This document shows positions 7,506 to 15,021 of a DNA stretch of 25,999 nt, piece after piece; the first letter of the stretch is position 1; every line of letters begins with the position of its first letter. Position numbers and translations under genes: made by a program. The notes beneath the pieces were generated by a model, which saw nothing but the letters and a program-made list of their open reading frames with translations, did no database searches and was not told where the DNA came from. The stretch covers positions 1 through 25,999 of the forward strand of contig DCDE01000023.1 in NCBI GenBank assembly GCA_002316275.1, read 5' to 3'. Source of the stretch: Caldifarciminota bacterium UBA1063 (GTDB lineage Bacteria > Hydrothermota > Hydrothermia > UBA1063).

Positions 7506-8785
7506 TGTTCCAGCACTCTACTGAGGACCTGAATAAAATCGTCAATAATTTCTTTACTCACAATAACAGGTGGAGTGATTTCAAGCACTTCACCATTAAG
7601 TCCCGATGGCAAGACGATGTATCCCATTTTTAGGAGTTCTTTAGAAAGTTCAAAGGCAGAAATACCGTTTAGCTCAATCCCAACGAGAAGTCCCATGCCT
7701 CTCACGTCCTTCACACAATCAGGATGCTTCTCACGCAAATTTAACAACTTCTTCATCAAGTATTCTCCGCTCTTTTCTGCCACTTTCCACAGTTTCTCCT
7801 TCTCAATATATCGAAGAACTTCCAGTGCTACCTTTGACATCAGCGGATGACCTAAGAAGGTACTGGTATGAATTGCCTCACCTCCGGATTTAGGCCATGC
7901 TTTCATAATGTGCTCCTTCGCCATCATAACCGATAGAGGAAACGAAGAAGAAAGAGCCTTCCCAAGAATAATTACGTCGGGCTGGACACCATAATATTCG
8001 TACAAGAACAGCCTTCCACACCTACCGCATCCTGTATAGATCTCATCAAAAGCGAGAACTACGTCATACTCCTTGGAAAGTTCGGCAAGCCTTTTCACAA
8101 AATCTTTTGGTACTATTTTCACTCCGCCCCTCGCCTGTATCAGCTCTAATATTACGAGTCCCACATCATTTCTCGACCTCAAGTGGTCTTCAATTTCCCT
8201 TCCGACTGCATCACTCTCTTCAAGGCTTGTGGGAAAAACGAAGTAGATGGTATTATCGGGTAAGTAAGCTCTAAATGGATCTTTGAACTTTGGATTGTAA
8301 GTTGCCATCAGTGCTCCAAGAGAAAGTCCATGGTAAGCACCATTAAAGGCAATGACACCAGGTTTCCCGGTATAAAGATAAGCCGTTTTAATAGCAGATT
8401 CAACAGCATCAGAGCCGTTTTGCCCGAGGATCCCAACATAACCTCCACCCAAAAGTCTATTTATTTCCTCAAGAAGTTCCACTTTAGAAACCGATGGTAA
8501 AACGTCACCAAGGCCATTTACAAGATCAGGCTCTCCAAGGCAGCGCCTGATCAGTGGATGATTATGCCCAATAAAAGATACACCAAAAAAAGAAGTAAGA
8601 TCAACATAACGATTCCCATCGACGTCCCAAACATTCGTTGCATCACTTTTATTTAAAAATATAGGGTAATCTTCAGCAAGATACGTGACGTTTTGGCACT
8701 CCACAGCTTTGAGTCTCTGGGAAAGCATCCTCGACTCAGGCCCAGGAATTTCTGTTTTTATTGAAGGCTTTTCAAAACCTCTCAT
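7484..8785 (-). CDS. Class III PLP-dependent aminotransferase
   Basis: A fold-type I, class III aminotransferase of 433 residues, of the ArgD/GabT/BioA/HemL group. These enzymes move an amino group between an amino donor and an aldehyde or ketone. Visible landmarks (numbered from the ATG at 8785) are VDGNRYVDL, NGSDAVESAIK, the PLP-stacking AYHG, LAFDEIYTG with the PLP aspartate near 247, and the Schiff-base lysine near 276 in ILGKALS. The ATG at 8785 overlaps the carboxypeptidase stop as TGATG; a GTG one codon upstream is the alternative. It sits immediately before luxE- and luxC-like genes whose expected product is an aldehyde, a natural substrate for this class. The real substrate is not identifiable. 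Confidence 0.85.
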   Translation of the reverse strand: MRGFEKPSIKTEIPGPESRMLSQRLKAVECQNVTYLAEDYPIFLNKSDATNVWDVDGNRYVDLTSFFGVSFIGHNHPLIRRCLGEPDLVNGLGDVLPSVSKVELLEEINRLLGGGYVGILGQNGSDAVESAIKTAYLYTGKPGVIAFNGAYHGLSLGALMATYNPKFKDPFRAYLPDNTIYFVFPTSLEESDAVGREIEDHLRSRNDVGLVILELIQARGGVKIVPKDFVKRLAELSKEYDVVLAFDEIYTGCGRCGRLFLYEYYGVQPDVIILGKALSSSFPLSVMMAKEHIMKAWPKSGGEAIHTSTFLGHPLMSKVALEVLRYIEKEKLWKVAEKSGEYLMKKLLNLREKHPDCVKDVRGMGLLVGIELNGISAFELSKELLKMGYIVLPSGLNGEVLEITPPVIVSKEIIDDFIQVLSRVLEQWTSIQK

Positions 8786-10110
8786 CACATATGCTCATAT
8801 ACAAATTCCAGAATCTTTTCCATAAAGTACTTCGGAGACCCAGTGGTATTGTTTAACATAATCACGTAAATATAATCCTCTCCGCTTTTCGACCTGATGT
8901 AGCCCCCAACGGTGGAAACACCTGTTAACGTGCCAGTTTTTCCGCGAAAAACCCCTTCAAGGTTTTTATAATTACTGGAAAGAGTGCCGTCAATCCCAGA
9001 AATGGGAAGGAGTGATGCAAATTCTGGGAAACGTCTAAAATCTCTATAATTAAAATACAGAAGCTCTCCAATGCCTCTTGGAGTGGCGAGGTTGTATCGA
9101 GAAAGACCTGAACCGTCAGCGGGTTTGAAGTGGTCACAAAGACCAACAACCCTTAACAGGCTATCTACAGCAGCTAAGCCCTTCTCATAGGTACCTTTAC
9201 CACCATAGACCTCCCTGCCCAGGGTTTTTAGAAATGCCTCCCCATAAATATTTAGACTATACTTCATAAAATCCAAAAGGAGAACATAAGCTGGCTTGGA
9301 ATCATAGACATAAAGGGTATCAAACTTCAAAATGGGAAGATCTTTCAGGATACATATACTTTTTACCCTAATGGATAATGCTTTTACCACGGAATCCACC
9401 TGCTCCTGAAAAAACTTCTCCGGTACAAGGATGCTTCTTGTGGTAAGAACTTCCTTGCCCGTATTCCCCTCAAAAACAACGATCACAGTGTCACCCCGGA
9501 TTGCATCGTAAATCTTGTAATTATTACCATTCCTTCTGTAAGCTTTAACAAATTTAGTTTGGGGGCACATTACAATTTTGCCATAGAGTCCAGTTCGGTT
9601 TAATGCGGTTATTTTGACAACGTTATTCTCAAGAATGAAAGAACTAATCGGTGGCATATACCCCTTTGTCACATCATTTAGCTGCCAGCCTGCCCCATAA
9701 ATTACGGAATCGTAAGCCCAGTCGACCAGGTATAGTGTGTCAAAACTTGTAATACCGGCGCTTTTTACGAAAGAAAAGATCTCAAAGAGGTCTTTAACTT
9801 TGAAGGAAGGATCTCCGCTGGCGAGGAAGTAAAGATTCCCGCTTACTGGATCCCGTAGAATAGGAGTCTTAAAAGTGTATGATGGCCCAAGGAAATACAA
9901 AAAGGCAGATGAAATCAACGTTTTATTCAGAGAAGCAGGTGTAAAGTAGGTATCTGCGTTGTATGAAAAAACCTCATTCCCCTGCCGATCGAGAAGTATT
10001 ATTCCCGTATATCCTCTCTTTGGCTTATAGTATTCAACAACATCTTGTATTGAAGTAAGCGTATCAGGTTTGTAATAGAGCATTGACAGCAAAATAAGTA
10101 ATTTAACCAC
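8785..10110 (-). CDS. D-alanyl-D-alanine carboxypeptidase, PBP4 type (peptidase S13)
   Basis: A 441-residue serine penicillin-binding protein that trims or cleaves peptidoglycan stem peptides in the periplasm. All three active-site motifs are visible: SxxK at 60-63 (SLNK), SxN at 285-287 (SLN, followed by EAFLKTLG) and KTG at 391-393. DGSGLSRYN near 332-340 is also typical of S13. A short hydrophobic N-terminus (VKLLILLSMLYY) may be a weak signal peptide. The GTG at 10110 is chosen because AGGAGG lies 7 bases upstream; it overlaps the previous gene by 8 bases. At 441 residues it is near the usual S13 length. The exact dacB orthology is not claimed. Confidence 0.88.
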   Translation of the reverse strand: MVKLLILLSMLYYKPDTLTSIQDVVEYYKPKRGYTGIILLDRQGNEVFSYNADTYFTPASLNKTLISSAFLYFLGPSYTFKTPILRDPVSGNLYFLASGDPSFKVKDLFEIFSFVKSAGITSFDTLYLVDWAYDSVIYGAGWQLNDVTKGYMPPISSFILENNVVKITALNRTGLYGKIVMCPQTKFVKAYRRNGNNYKIYDAIRGDTVIVVFEGNTGKEVLTTRSILVPEKFFQEQVDSVVKALSIRVKSICILKDLPILKFDTLYVYDSKPAYVLLLDFMKYSLNIYGEAFLKTLGREVYGGKGTYEKGLAAVDSLLRVVGLCDHFKPADGSGLSRYNLATPRGIGELLYFNYRDFRRFPEFASLLPISGIDGTLSSNYKNLEGVFRGKTGTLTGVSTVGGYIRSKSGEDYIYVIMLNNTTGSPKYFMEKILEFVYEHM

Positions 10111-10576
10111 CTTTCATCCTCCTAATAAGACAAGATGTGGAGTAACCTTTAAAGAGTGGTGCAATAACAACACGCCCACCATATGACTCCACCAAATCCC
10201 TACCCACTACGTCCTCAAGCCCGTAATCGCCCCCTTTTACAAGCACGTGGGGTCTTAAGTAGCTAATAAGATCATAAGGGGTATCCTCATTGAAGGGAAC
10301 CACATAGTCCACCATCTCAAGCGCTGCAAGAACAACCATCCTGTCTTCAAGTTTATTCAGTGGCCTCCCCGAACCCTTCAGCCTTCTCACCGATTCATCG
10401 GTGTTTACACCAACTACCAGAATATCGCCAAGATTCTTTGCATATATTAGATATTCAATATGACCTCTGTGGATAATATCAAAACAACCATTTGTAAACA
10501 CTATGGTTTTGCTCGACCTAAATTTATCTATAACTTCCTTCAAAACCTCTCTACTCTTAATTTTATCCATCGACAT
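10103..10576 (-). CDS. rfaE2: D-glycero-beta-D-manno-heptose 1-phosphate adenylyltransferase
   Basis: This 157-residue protein corresponds to the C-terminal half of HldE/RfaE as a stand-alone enzyme, which makes ADP-heptose for the LPS core. FTNGCFDIIHRGH (about 28-39) is the nucleotidyltransferase HxGH motif, followed by VVGVNTDES, RPLNKLEDR and VLVKGGDY, all typical of RfaE2. The kinase half is not present in the window. Starts are possible at ATG 10576 or ATG 10570; the Shine-Dalgarno evidence does not decide. It follows purD after an 8-base gap and overlaps the carboxypeptidase. With BamD it supports an LPS-bearing outer membrane. Related glycerol-3-phosphate cytidylyltransferases are less likely given KGGDY. 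Confidence 0.88.
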   Translation of the reverse strand: MSMDKIKSREVLKEVIDKFRSSKTIVFTNGCFDIIHRGHIEYLIYAKNLGDILVVGVNTDESVRRLKGSGRPLNKLEDRMVVLAALEMVDYVVPFNEDTPYDLISYLRPHVLVKGGDYGLEDVVGRDLVESYGGRVVIAPLFKGYSTSCLIRRMKGG

Positions 10577-10584
10577 CTAAGTAG

Positions 10585-11859
10585 TTATCCCTTGAAACGA
10601 TCAAGAGAGCCAATATCGCTGCGGTAGAAAAGGTTGTCGAAATGAATCTTCTCAATCTCTCTGTAGATCCGCTCTGTAACCGAGGGAAAATCTTTCCCTA
10701 ACAAAACCACATTAAGAACTCTTCCTCCGTCGGTGACCAGTTGTCCGTCTCTCTCAATAGTCCCAGCATGATATACAATAACATCAGAAGAAACATTTTC
10801 TAATCCCCTTATCAATTTACCCTTTTCATAACTTACGGGATAACCACCGCTGGCAAGCACAACACACACAGCGACCCTCTCGTCAAACTCCACTTTAATA
10901 GTACTTAAGTTATGCTCTCTTGCCGCAATGATAATTTCTACCAAATCACTCTTGAGCCTCGGGAGAATCACCTGCGCTTCGGGATCACCAAGACGTATGT
11001 TATATTCCAGCACCTTCGGCCCTTTTGATGTCCATATTAACCCAAAATAGACAAATCCCAAGTACGGGATCCGTTCCCTTTTCAAACCTTCAATTGTTGG
11101 TTTAATCACTGTGTCAAGCGTAATAGAGCGCATATCAGGTGTCAGGAAGGGAACGGGAGAGATGGACCCCATACCTCCTGTGTTGGGACCCTTGTCACCA
11201 TCGTAAGCTCTTTTGTAATCTGAAGCATCCCCGATCCAAATAGCCTCTTCCCCATCGGTAACTACAAAAACAGAGTACTCAATACCTGAGAGAAAATCCT
11301 CAATTAGTACCCTCTTTGATGATTCACCGAATTTCAACTCCACCATATACTCATAAAGAATAGAAACTGCCTCTGCCGGGGTTTGGGCAATTGAAACTCC
11401 CTTACCCTCCGCCAACCCATCGGCTTTAATTACGAGCGGATATGTCTTCCTTTCTTTTACATAGCTTACTGCACTATCAAAACCGTCAAAGGTCATGAAA
11501 TCGGCAGTTGGTATACAGTTTCTTTTCATGAATTCCTTTGCTTGAATTTTCGACGCTTCAAGGAAAGCCGATTCCACGGGAGGTGCGAAAACAAAGGTTT
11601 TTGATTCCCTTTCAAGACAGTCTTTAATTCCTCTTGAAATGGGAAGTTCAGGCCCCGGAACAACGATATCTACATCCTCCTGTTGAACAAATTTATTTAA
11701 TGCAACAAAATCGTCAACTTTTAAGGGGATATTAGTTGCATACCTTGAAGTACCAGGGTTTCCAGGTATAGCGAAGACCTTCTCCACCATTCTCGAAAGG
11801 GAAATCTTATGGACAATGGCGTCTTCCCTTCCACCCTTACCGATCACAGCAATTTTCAT
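10585..11859 (-). CDS. purD: Phosphoribosylamine-glycine ligase
   Basis: PurD joins glycine to 5-phosphoribosylamine using ATP, the second step of de novo purine synthesis. The 424-residue length is normal. The N-terminus has IGKGGREDAIVHK, the PurD signature with D in place of the common H. The ATP-grasp core includes VIKADGLAEGKGV, NTGGMGSISPVP and LEYNIRLGDPEAQ, the last holding the metal ligands. The ATG at 11859 directly follows the stop of the nucleoside phosphorylase gene with no spacer. No other pur genes are present, so its place in the operon is alongside salvage rather than a full purine cluster. Confidence 0.96.
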   Translation of the reverse strand: MKIAVIGKGGREDAIVHKISLSRMVEKVFAIPGNPGTSRYATNIPLKVDDFVALNKFVQQEDVDIVVPGPELPISRGIKDCLERESKTFVFAPPVESAFLEASKIQAKEFMKRNCIPTADFMTFDGFDSAVSYVKERKTYPLVIKADGLAEGKGVSIAQTPAEAVSILYEYMVELKFGESSKRVLIEDFLSGIEYSVFVVTDGEEAIWIGDASDYKRAYDGDKGPNTGGMGSISPVPFLTPDMRSITLDTVIKPTIEGLKRERIPYLGFVYFGLIWTSKGPKVLEYNIRLGDPEAQVILPRLKSDLVEIIIAAREHNLSTIKVEFDERVAVCVVLASGGYPVSYEKGKLIRGLENVSSDVIVYHAGTIERDGQLVTDGGRVLNVVLLGKDFPSVTERIYREIEKIHFDNLFYRSDIGSLDRFKG

Positions 11860-12678
11860 CTATATGTGCCTCAACATTTCCCTTATTATTCCAATAAGTT
11901 TTTCCCCGGCTTCACCAGAGACCTTTAAAACTTCGTCATGGCTCGTAGGTTTTGGATCGTAGGGGTTTGCAACATTGGTAATAATTGAAAAAGCTACGAC
12001 TTCTATACCTATGTATCTCGCAACGATCACTTCCGGTACAGTGGACATGCCTACGGCATCCCCTCCTATAAGCCTCACAAAGGAATATTCTGCTGGCGTT
12101 TCCAGCGAGGGACCCTGAAGCGCTACATATACTCCCTCCCTTATGAATACTCCCTGACTCAAAGCAGCATCTTTGGCAAGAATAGCTAATTTCTTTGAGT
12201 AAGCGTCGTGCATAGATGGGAAACGAGGGCCAAGTCCACCCCAATTTTGACCCCTGAGAGGGTTATCAGGTAAAAGGTTTATATGATCCCTGATAAGCAT
12301 TATATCTCCTGGCTTCATCATACGATTCACACCACCAGCAGCGTTGGTTACGATGAGGTACCTTACACCGAGAGGCTTTAAAACCAATATAGGAAAAGCG
12401 ACTTCTCGCGCACTGTATCCTTCATAATAGTGAAATCTACCCTTGAACACTAGAACTCTTTTCCCTTCGAGTTCCCCAAAAATTAAAACACCTTCATGTC
12501 CCTCAACAGTAGAGACTGGAAAACCAGGGATTTCCGCATAAGGAACCCTCGCAATCTCTTTAACGCTTTCTGCAAGAGGACCGAGCCCTGATCCAAGGAT
12601 AATTCCAATATCTACTTCATCAATCCCTTTATTTCGCAAGAATAGAGCGGCATCTTTCACCAGTTCAGGCTCATTCAA
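11860..12678 (-). CDS. Purine nucleoside phosphorylase, class I trimeric type
   Basis: The 272-residue protein should cleave purine nucleosides with phosphate to give the free base and (deoxy)ribose 1-phosphate. GIILGSGLGPLAESV near 25-39 is the phosphate-binding loop. EGHEGVLIFGEL, GRFHYYEGY and VTNAAGGVN follow. AVGMSTVPEVIVAR and ITNVANP match the base-binding region of PunA/DeoD-II type enzymes. The only in-frame start that fits the N-terminus is a TTG at 12678, with GGAGG 9 bases upstream; it overlaps the divIVA stop by 8 bases. The gene is followed at once by purD, linking purine salvage with de novo synthesis. MTA phosphorylase is a possible alternative specificity. Confidence 0.9.
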   Translation of the reverse strand: MNEPELVKDAALFLRNKGIDEVDIGIILGSGLGPLAESVKEIARVPYAEIPGFPVSTVEGHEGVLIFGELEGKRVLVFKGRFHYYEGYSAREVAFPILVLKPLGVRYLIVTNAAGGVNRMMKPGDIMLIRDHINLLPDNPLRGQNWGGLGPRFPSMHDAYSKKLAILAKDAALSQGVFIREGVYVALQGPSLETPAEYSFVRLIGGDAVGMSTVPEVIVARYIGIEVVAFSIITNVANPYDPKPTSHDEVLKVSGEAGEKLIGIIREMLRHI

Positions 12679-13126
12679 TTTCCTTCACCTCCCTCGAAAG
12701 CGTTCGCAGATAAAACTCAAGCTCCCCTCTCAGTTTTTGAAGTATTTCGTACTTCCTCCTCTCAAGGCGTTGAACTTCCTCTTCCAGTTTCGCTTTCTTC
12801 AAGGTAGCCTCAGCCAGCATCCTCTCTCCCTTAAGCTGTGCCTCCCCTATTATACTCTGAGCTTTCTCTTGAGCATTTGTAACAGCTTGTTCTGATGCCT
12901 GTTGTGCAAGAAACAATGCTTTTTTAAGGCTCTCTTCAAGTTCCTGGTATTCTGCAAGTCTCTTCTCCATCACCATGATTCTCTCTTTCAATCTTTCATT
13001 TTCTTGAATTATCTTCTCAAATTCGTTTGAAACAAGCTCTAAGTATGTTAATACCTCCTCTGGATCAAAACCCCTGAAACGGGTCTTGAAGGTTGCTTTC
13101 CTTATTTCAAGTGGAGTAAGCCTCAT
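12671..13126 (-). CDS. divIVA: DivIVA-domain coiled-coil protein
   Basis: A 151-residue protein starting MRLTPLEIRKATF, with FRGFDPEEVLTYL next: the conserved N-terminal membrane-curvature-sensing segment of DivIVA/GpsB proteins. The rest (about 35-145) is an almost unbroken charged coiled coil rich in E, K, Q and L. DivIVA proteins gather at negatively curved membrane and recruit growth or division factors. ATG 13126 has GGGAGG 6 bases upstream and follows the yggS stop with no gap. DivIVA beside YggS is a common arrangement in Gram-positive bacteria, less usual with BamD/heptose genes. The partners cannot be named. Confidence 0.9.
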   Translation of the reverse strand: MRLTPLEIRKATFKTRFRGFDPEEVLTYLELVSNEFEKIIQENERLKERIMVMEKRLAEYQELEESLKKALFLAQQASEQAVTNAQEKAQSIIGEAQLKGERMLAEATLKKAKLEEEVQRLERRKYEILQKLRGELEFYLRTLSREVKEIE

Positions 13127-13804
13127 TTATAACCTCCCTCCAAAAATCCCCCTACCTATCCTCAGGAGGTTTGCCCCCTCGAGAATGGCATAAGGGTAGT
13201 CTTCTGTCATCCCCATCGAAAGCCATTTAAGGTTAATACCAAAATCCTTTTCTATTACTTCCTTTGTTTTATAAAGTTTAGCAAAAGACTCTCTCGTTCT
13301 CTTCTCTTCCACTGGGTATGGACCAACGGTCATAAGCCCGGTTAATATGAGCTTCTCTCTCATAAGGATCTCTTCAATTAAAGGATGAACTTCCTCAATC
13401 TTGCAGCCCGCTTTCTGTTGTTCACCCGAGGTATTTACCTCAACAAAAACTTCCATCGGCGTTTCGAGGCGCTTATTCATCGCTCCTACCAGCTCAATAC
13501 GATCCACTGACTCAATAACCCTGAAAATCTTCACAGCATGTTTAACCTTATTAGTCTGAAGGTGCCCCACAAGGTGCCACTCGATATCAAGATTTAGAAA
13601 AGGTATCTTAAGAAGAGCTTCCTGCACCCGGTTTTCACCCATCACATTTATTCCACATTCATACGCCCAGAGAATCCTCTCCATATCAACACCCTTTGTA
13701 ATAGCTTCGATGGTAATTTGCCTTGAAATCCCTGCCTTTTGACACACCTCATTTACAGTTTCGAAAATCCTTTCTATATTACTCTGGATCTCTTCCTTTG
13801 TCAC
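13127..13804 (-). CDS. yggS: YggS/PLPBP family pyridoxal phosphate homeostasis protein
   Basis: This single-domain fold-type III PLP-binding protein (225 residues) buffers the PLP supply and affects amino-acid metabolism; it has no established catalytic reaction. The PLP lysine lies in EAITKG near residue 37. WHLVGHLQTNK is the family hallmark. VEVNTSGEQQKAGC, LTGLMTVGP and LSMGMTEDYPYAI complete the pattern. I chose GTG 13804 because AGGAG lies 7 bases upstream; the TTG at 13810 would leave almost no spacing. The gene begins inside the small membrane-protein gene and runs straight into divIVA. Confidence 0.93.
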   Translation of the reverse strand: MTKEEIQSNIERIFETVNEVCQKAGISRQITIEAITKGVDMERILWAYECGINVMGENRVQEALLKIPFLNLDIEWHLVGHLQTNKVKHAVKIFRVIESVDRIELVGAMNKRLETPMEVFVEVNTSGEQQKAGCKIEEVHPLIEEILMREKLILTGLMTVGPYPVEEKRTRESFAKLYKTKEVIEKDFGINLKWLSMGMTEDYPYAILEGANLLRIGRGIFGGRL

Positions 13805-14204
13805 CTTCAATCTCCTGCTTTAGGAAATTATAAAGATCTAACTTTAATTCTTCATTATCTACCTGCAGAAATATCCCACGAAAATTTTCGAGGGGCGTTG
13901 ACTTTTTGAAAGGTGAAAGGAATATTCCGTACTTATCGAGAAGTACTTTTTTATAATAAGAAAGTTCCCTTTCAATGGTGTAAAAGGGTTTCTTAATGTA
14001 AATTTTGCCATCCTTAATAGTGTAACGGGTCCTTGTGTAAAAAGGCAAAAGCACCATAGCAAGAACTATAAAGCAGAAAATCCCCCATATGTACCCAAAA
14101 GCCACCGTAAATAACGATACCGAAAGTATAAAAAGTATGAAAAAACGGATTCTTCTCTTCTTATTCTCAAAAGGAAGTGAACACCACTCCTTTATATCCG
14201 ACAT
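13779..14204 (-). CDS. Small membrane protein, PH-like tail, unknown function
   Basis: I do not recognise a named family. The protein (141 residues from ATG 14204; a TTG at 14210 would add two) has a basic cytoplasmic start. A hydrophobic hairpin at about 20-55 looks like two membrane spans (FFILFILSVSLFTVAFGYIW, then FCFIVLAMVLLPF). The soluble tail has beta-rich repeats such as YTIKDGKIYIKK. The topology and tail recall bacterial PH-domain (YdbS/YdbT-like) or DUF-type membrane proteins, but this is weak. It overlaps the slyD stop and the yggS start, so it is translated as part of the cluster. Reality of the gene is supported by its tight overlaps and uninterrupted frame. Confidence 0.7.
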   Translation of the reverse strand: MSDIKEWCSLPFENKKRRIRFFILFILSVSLFTVAFGYIWGIFCFIVLAMVLLPFYTRTRYTIKDGKIYIKKPFYTIERELSYYKKVLLDKYGIFLSPFKKSTPLENFRGIFLQVDNEELKLDLYNFLKQEIEGDKGRDPE

Positions 14205-14206
14205 AT

Positions 14207-14674
14207 TCAATCGTGATGGGCATGCCCGTGTTCCAGTTCCTCGGGTGACGCATCCCTAATGCTTGTAACTTTTAAATGAAATTTAATTTTTTTACCTGCA
14301 AAGGGGTGATTAAAATCAATAGTTACATTCCCATCTTTTAGTTCCTTCACAGAAAATGGTATTTCATTTCCTTCTTCAAAATGGGCAAAATATTGCATTC
14401 CCACAACAGGTACCTCGTCTCCGAAGTATTGCTGGGGAATAACTTGTATGGCCTCTGGATCATACTCTCCAAAAGCATCTTCGGGCTCGAGCACAATATC
14501 CCTTTCCTCTCCCTCGGACATCCCTTCAATTCCCTCTTCAAGCTTCGGAAATACTTCACCGGCTCCAAAGAGAAAAACGAACGGATTGCCCTTAGTAGAA
14601 TCAATAACTTGTCCCTCTTCCAATAACATTGTATATTCAATTCCAACTACTTTATTTTTCTCAACTACACTCAT
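14207..14674 (-). CDS. slyD: SlyD-type FKBP peptidyl-prolyl isomerase
   Basis: A 155-residue cytoplasmic prolyl isomerase and chaperone. The FKBP part (GQVIDSTKGNPF, FGAGEVFPKLEEGIEGM) is interrupted by the inserted IF/flap chaperone domain (about 70-120). The chain returns with FNHPFAGKKI at about 121-130. A short histidine-rich tail (HGHAHHD) suggests metal binding, as in SlyD. A longer reading from 14719 is possible, but the ATG at 14674 has GGGAGG 6 bases upstream and the earlier ATG would lie upstream of the promoter's -10 element. It is the first gene of the large minus-strand cluster. A plain FKBP of the same fold is the alternative. Confidence 0.92.
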   Translation of the reverse strand: MSVVEKNKVVGIEYTMLLEEGQVIDSTKGNPFVFLFGAGEVFPKLEEGIEGMSEGEERDIVLEPEDAFGEYDPEAIQVIPQQYFGDEVPVVGMQYFAHFEEGNEIPFSVKELKDGNVTIDFNHPFAGKKIKFHLKVTSIRDASPEELEHGHAHHD

Positions 14675-14698
14675 TAAATCCTCCCTTATATTTTGATA

Positions 14699-14727
14699 AT
14701 TATGAAGGGCGCCATGCAAAATGTCAA
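14699..14727 (-). promoter_or_regulatory. Strong sigma70-type promoter of the slyD-queE cluster
   Basis: On the minus strand TTGACA (14727-14722, perfect) and CATAAT (14704-14699, 5 of 6) are separated by 17 bases. The expected start of transcription near 14691 leaves a leader of about 17 bases containing the GGGAGG of slyD. Since the following 13 genes overlap or nearly touch, this is the only obvious promoter for all of them. Confidence 0.75.
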
Positions 14728-14929
14728 AAAGTGGATGGAGATTAACTTATATAATTTACCAGTAAAAATTCAGGAAGGTCGGGCTTAACACCTTTGCTAA
14801 AGCAAGAACAAATTTACCTAACTCCCATAAAAGAAATTACTTAAAGCTGGTGCATTGTCATAGCTCCACTTTTCGCTTGGAACCACACTCGCTAAAAATA
14901 CTAACAGAAGCTCATGCATAACACTTCCG

Positions 14930-14945
14930 TCTTCGATTTCGAAGA
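14930..14945. repeat. Short palindromic dyad upstream of moxR
   Basis: TCTTCGATTTCGAAGA: seven bases on each side of a two-base centre form an inverted repeat, 77 bases before the moxR start. It could be an operator, but a chance palindrome is also possible. Confidence 0.35.
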
Positions 14946-14985
14946 ACCATCAAACACCATTTCAAAGGTCAAGAACCACATTCAG

Positions 14986-15015
14986 TTATGAAAATCCAGC
15001 AACATAAAGTATAAT
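14986..15015 (+). promoter_or_regulatory. Putative leaderless promoter of moxR
   Basis: A perfect TATAAT (15010-15015) ends 6 bases before the moxR ATG, with a weak TTATGA (14986-14991) 18 bases upstream. There is no Shine-Dalgarno between them, so the transcript would start at or next to the ATG. Confidence 0.5.
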
Positions 15016-15021
15016 TAACAT

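Larger units (their letters stand above)
14720..15021. other. Divergent intergenic region between slyD and moxR
   Basis: About 300 bases hold no convincing coding frame. The left edge carries the slyD promoter; the right edge carries a TATAAT close to the moxR ATG. A short dyad sits at 14930-14945. I see no tRNA, repeat array or terminator here. Confidence 0.6.

Noticed and set aside
11936..12244. 102-codon minus-strand frame inside the nucleoside phosphorylase gene
   Set aside because: Out-of-frame shadow of a well-supported enzyme; cysteine/arginine-rich nonsense composition.
14675..14719. Earlier start for slyD at 14719
   Set aside because: The promoter -10 element lies inside it and GGGAGG precedes ATG 14674.
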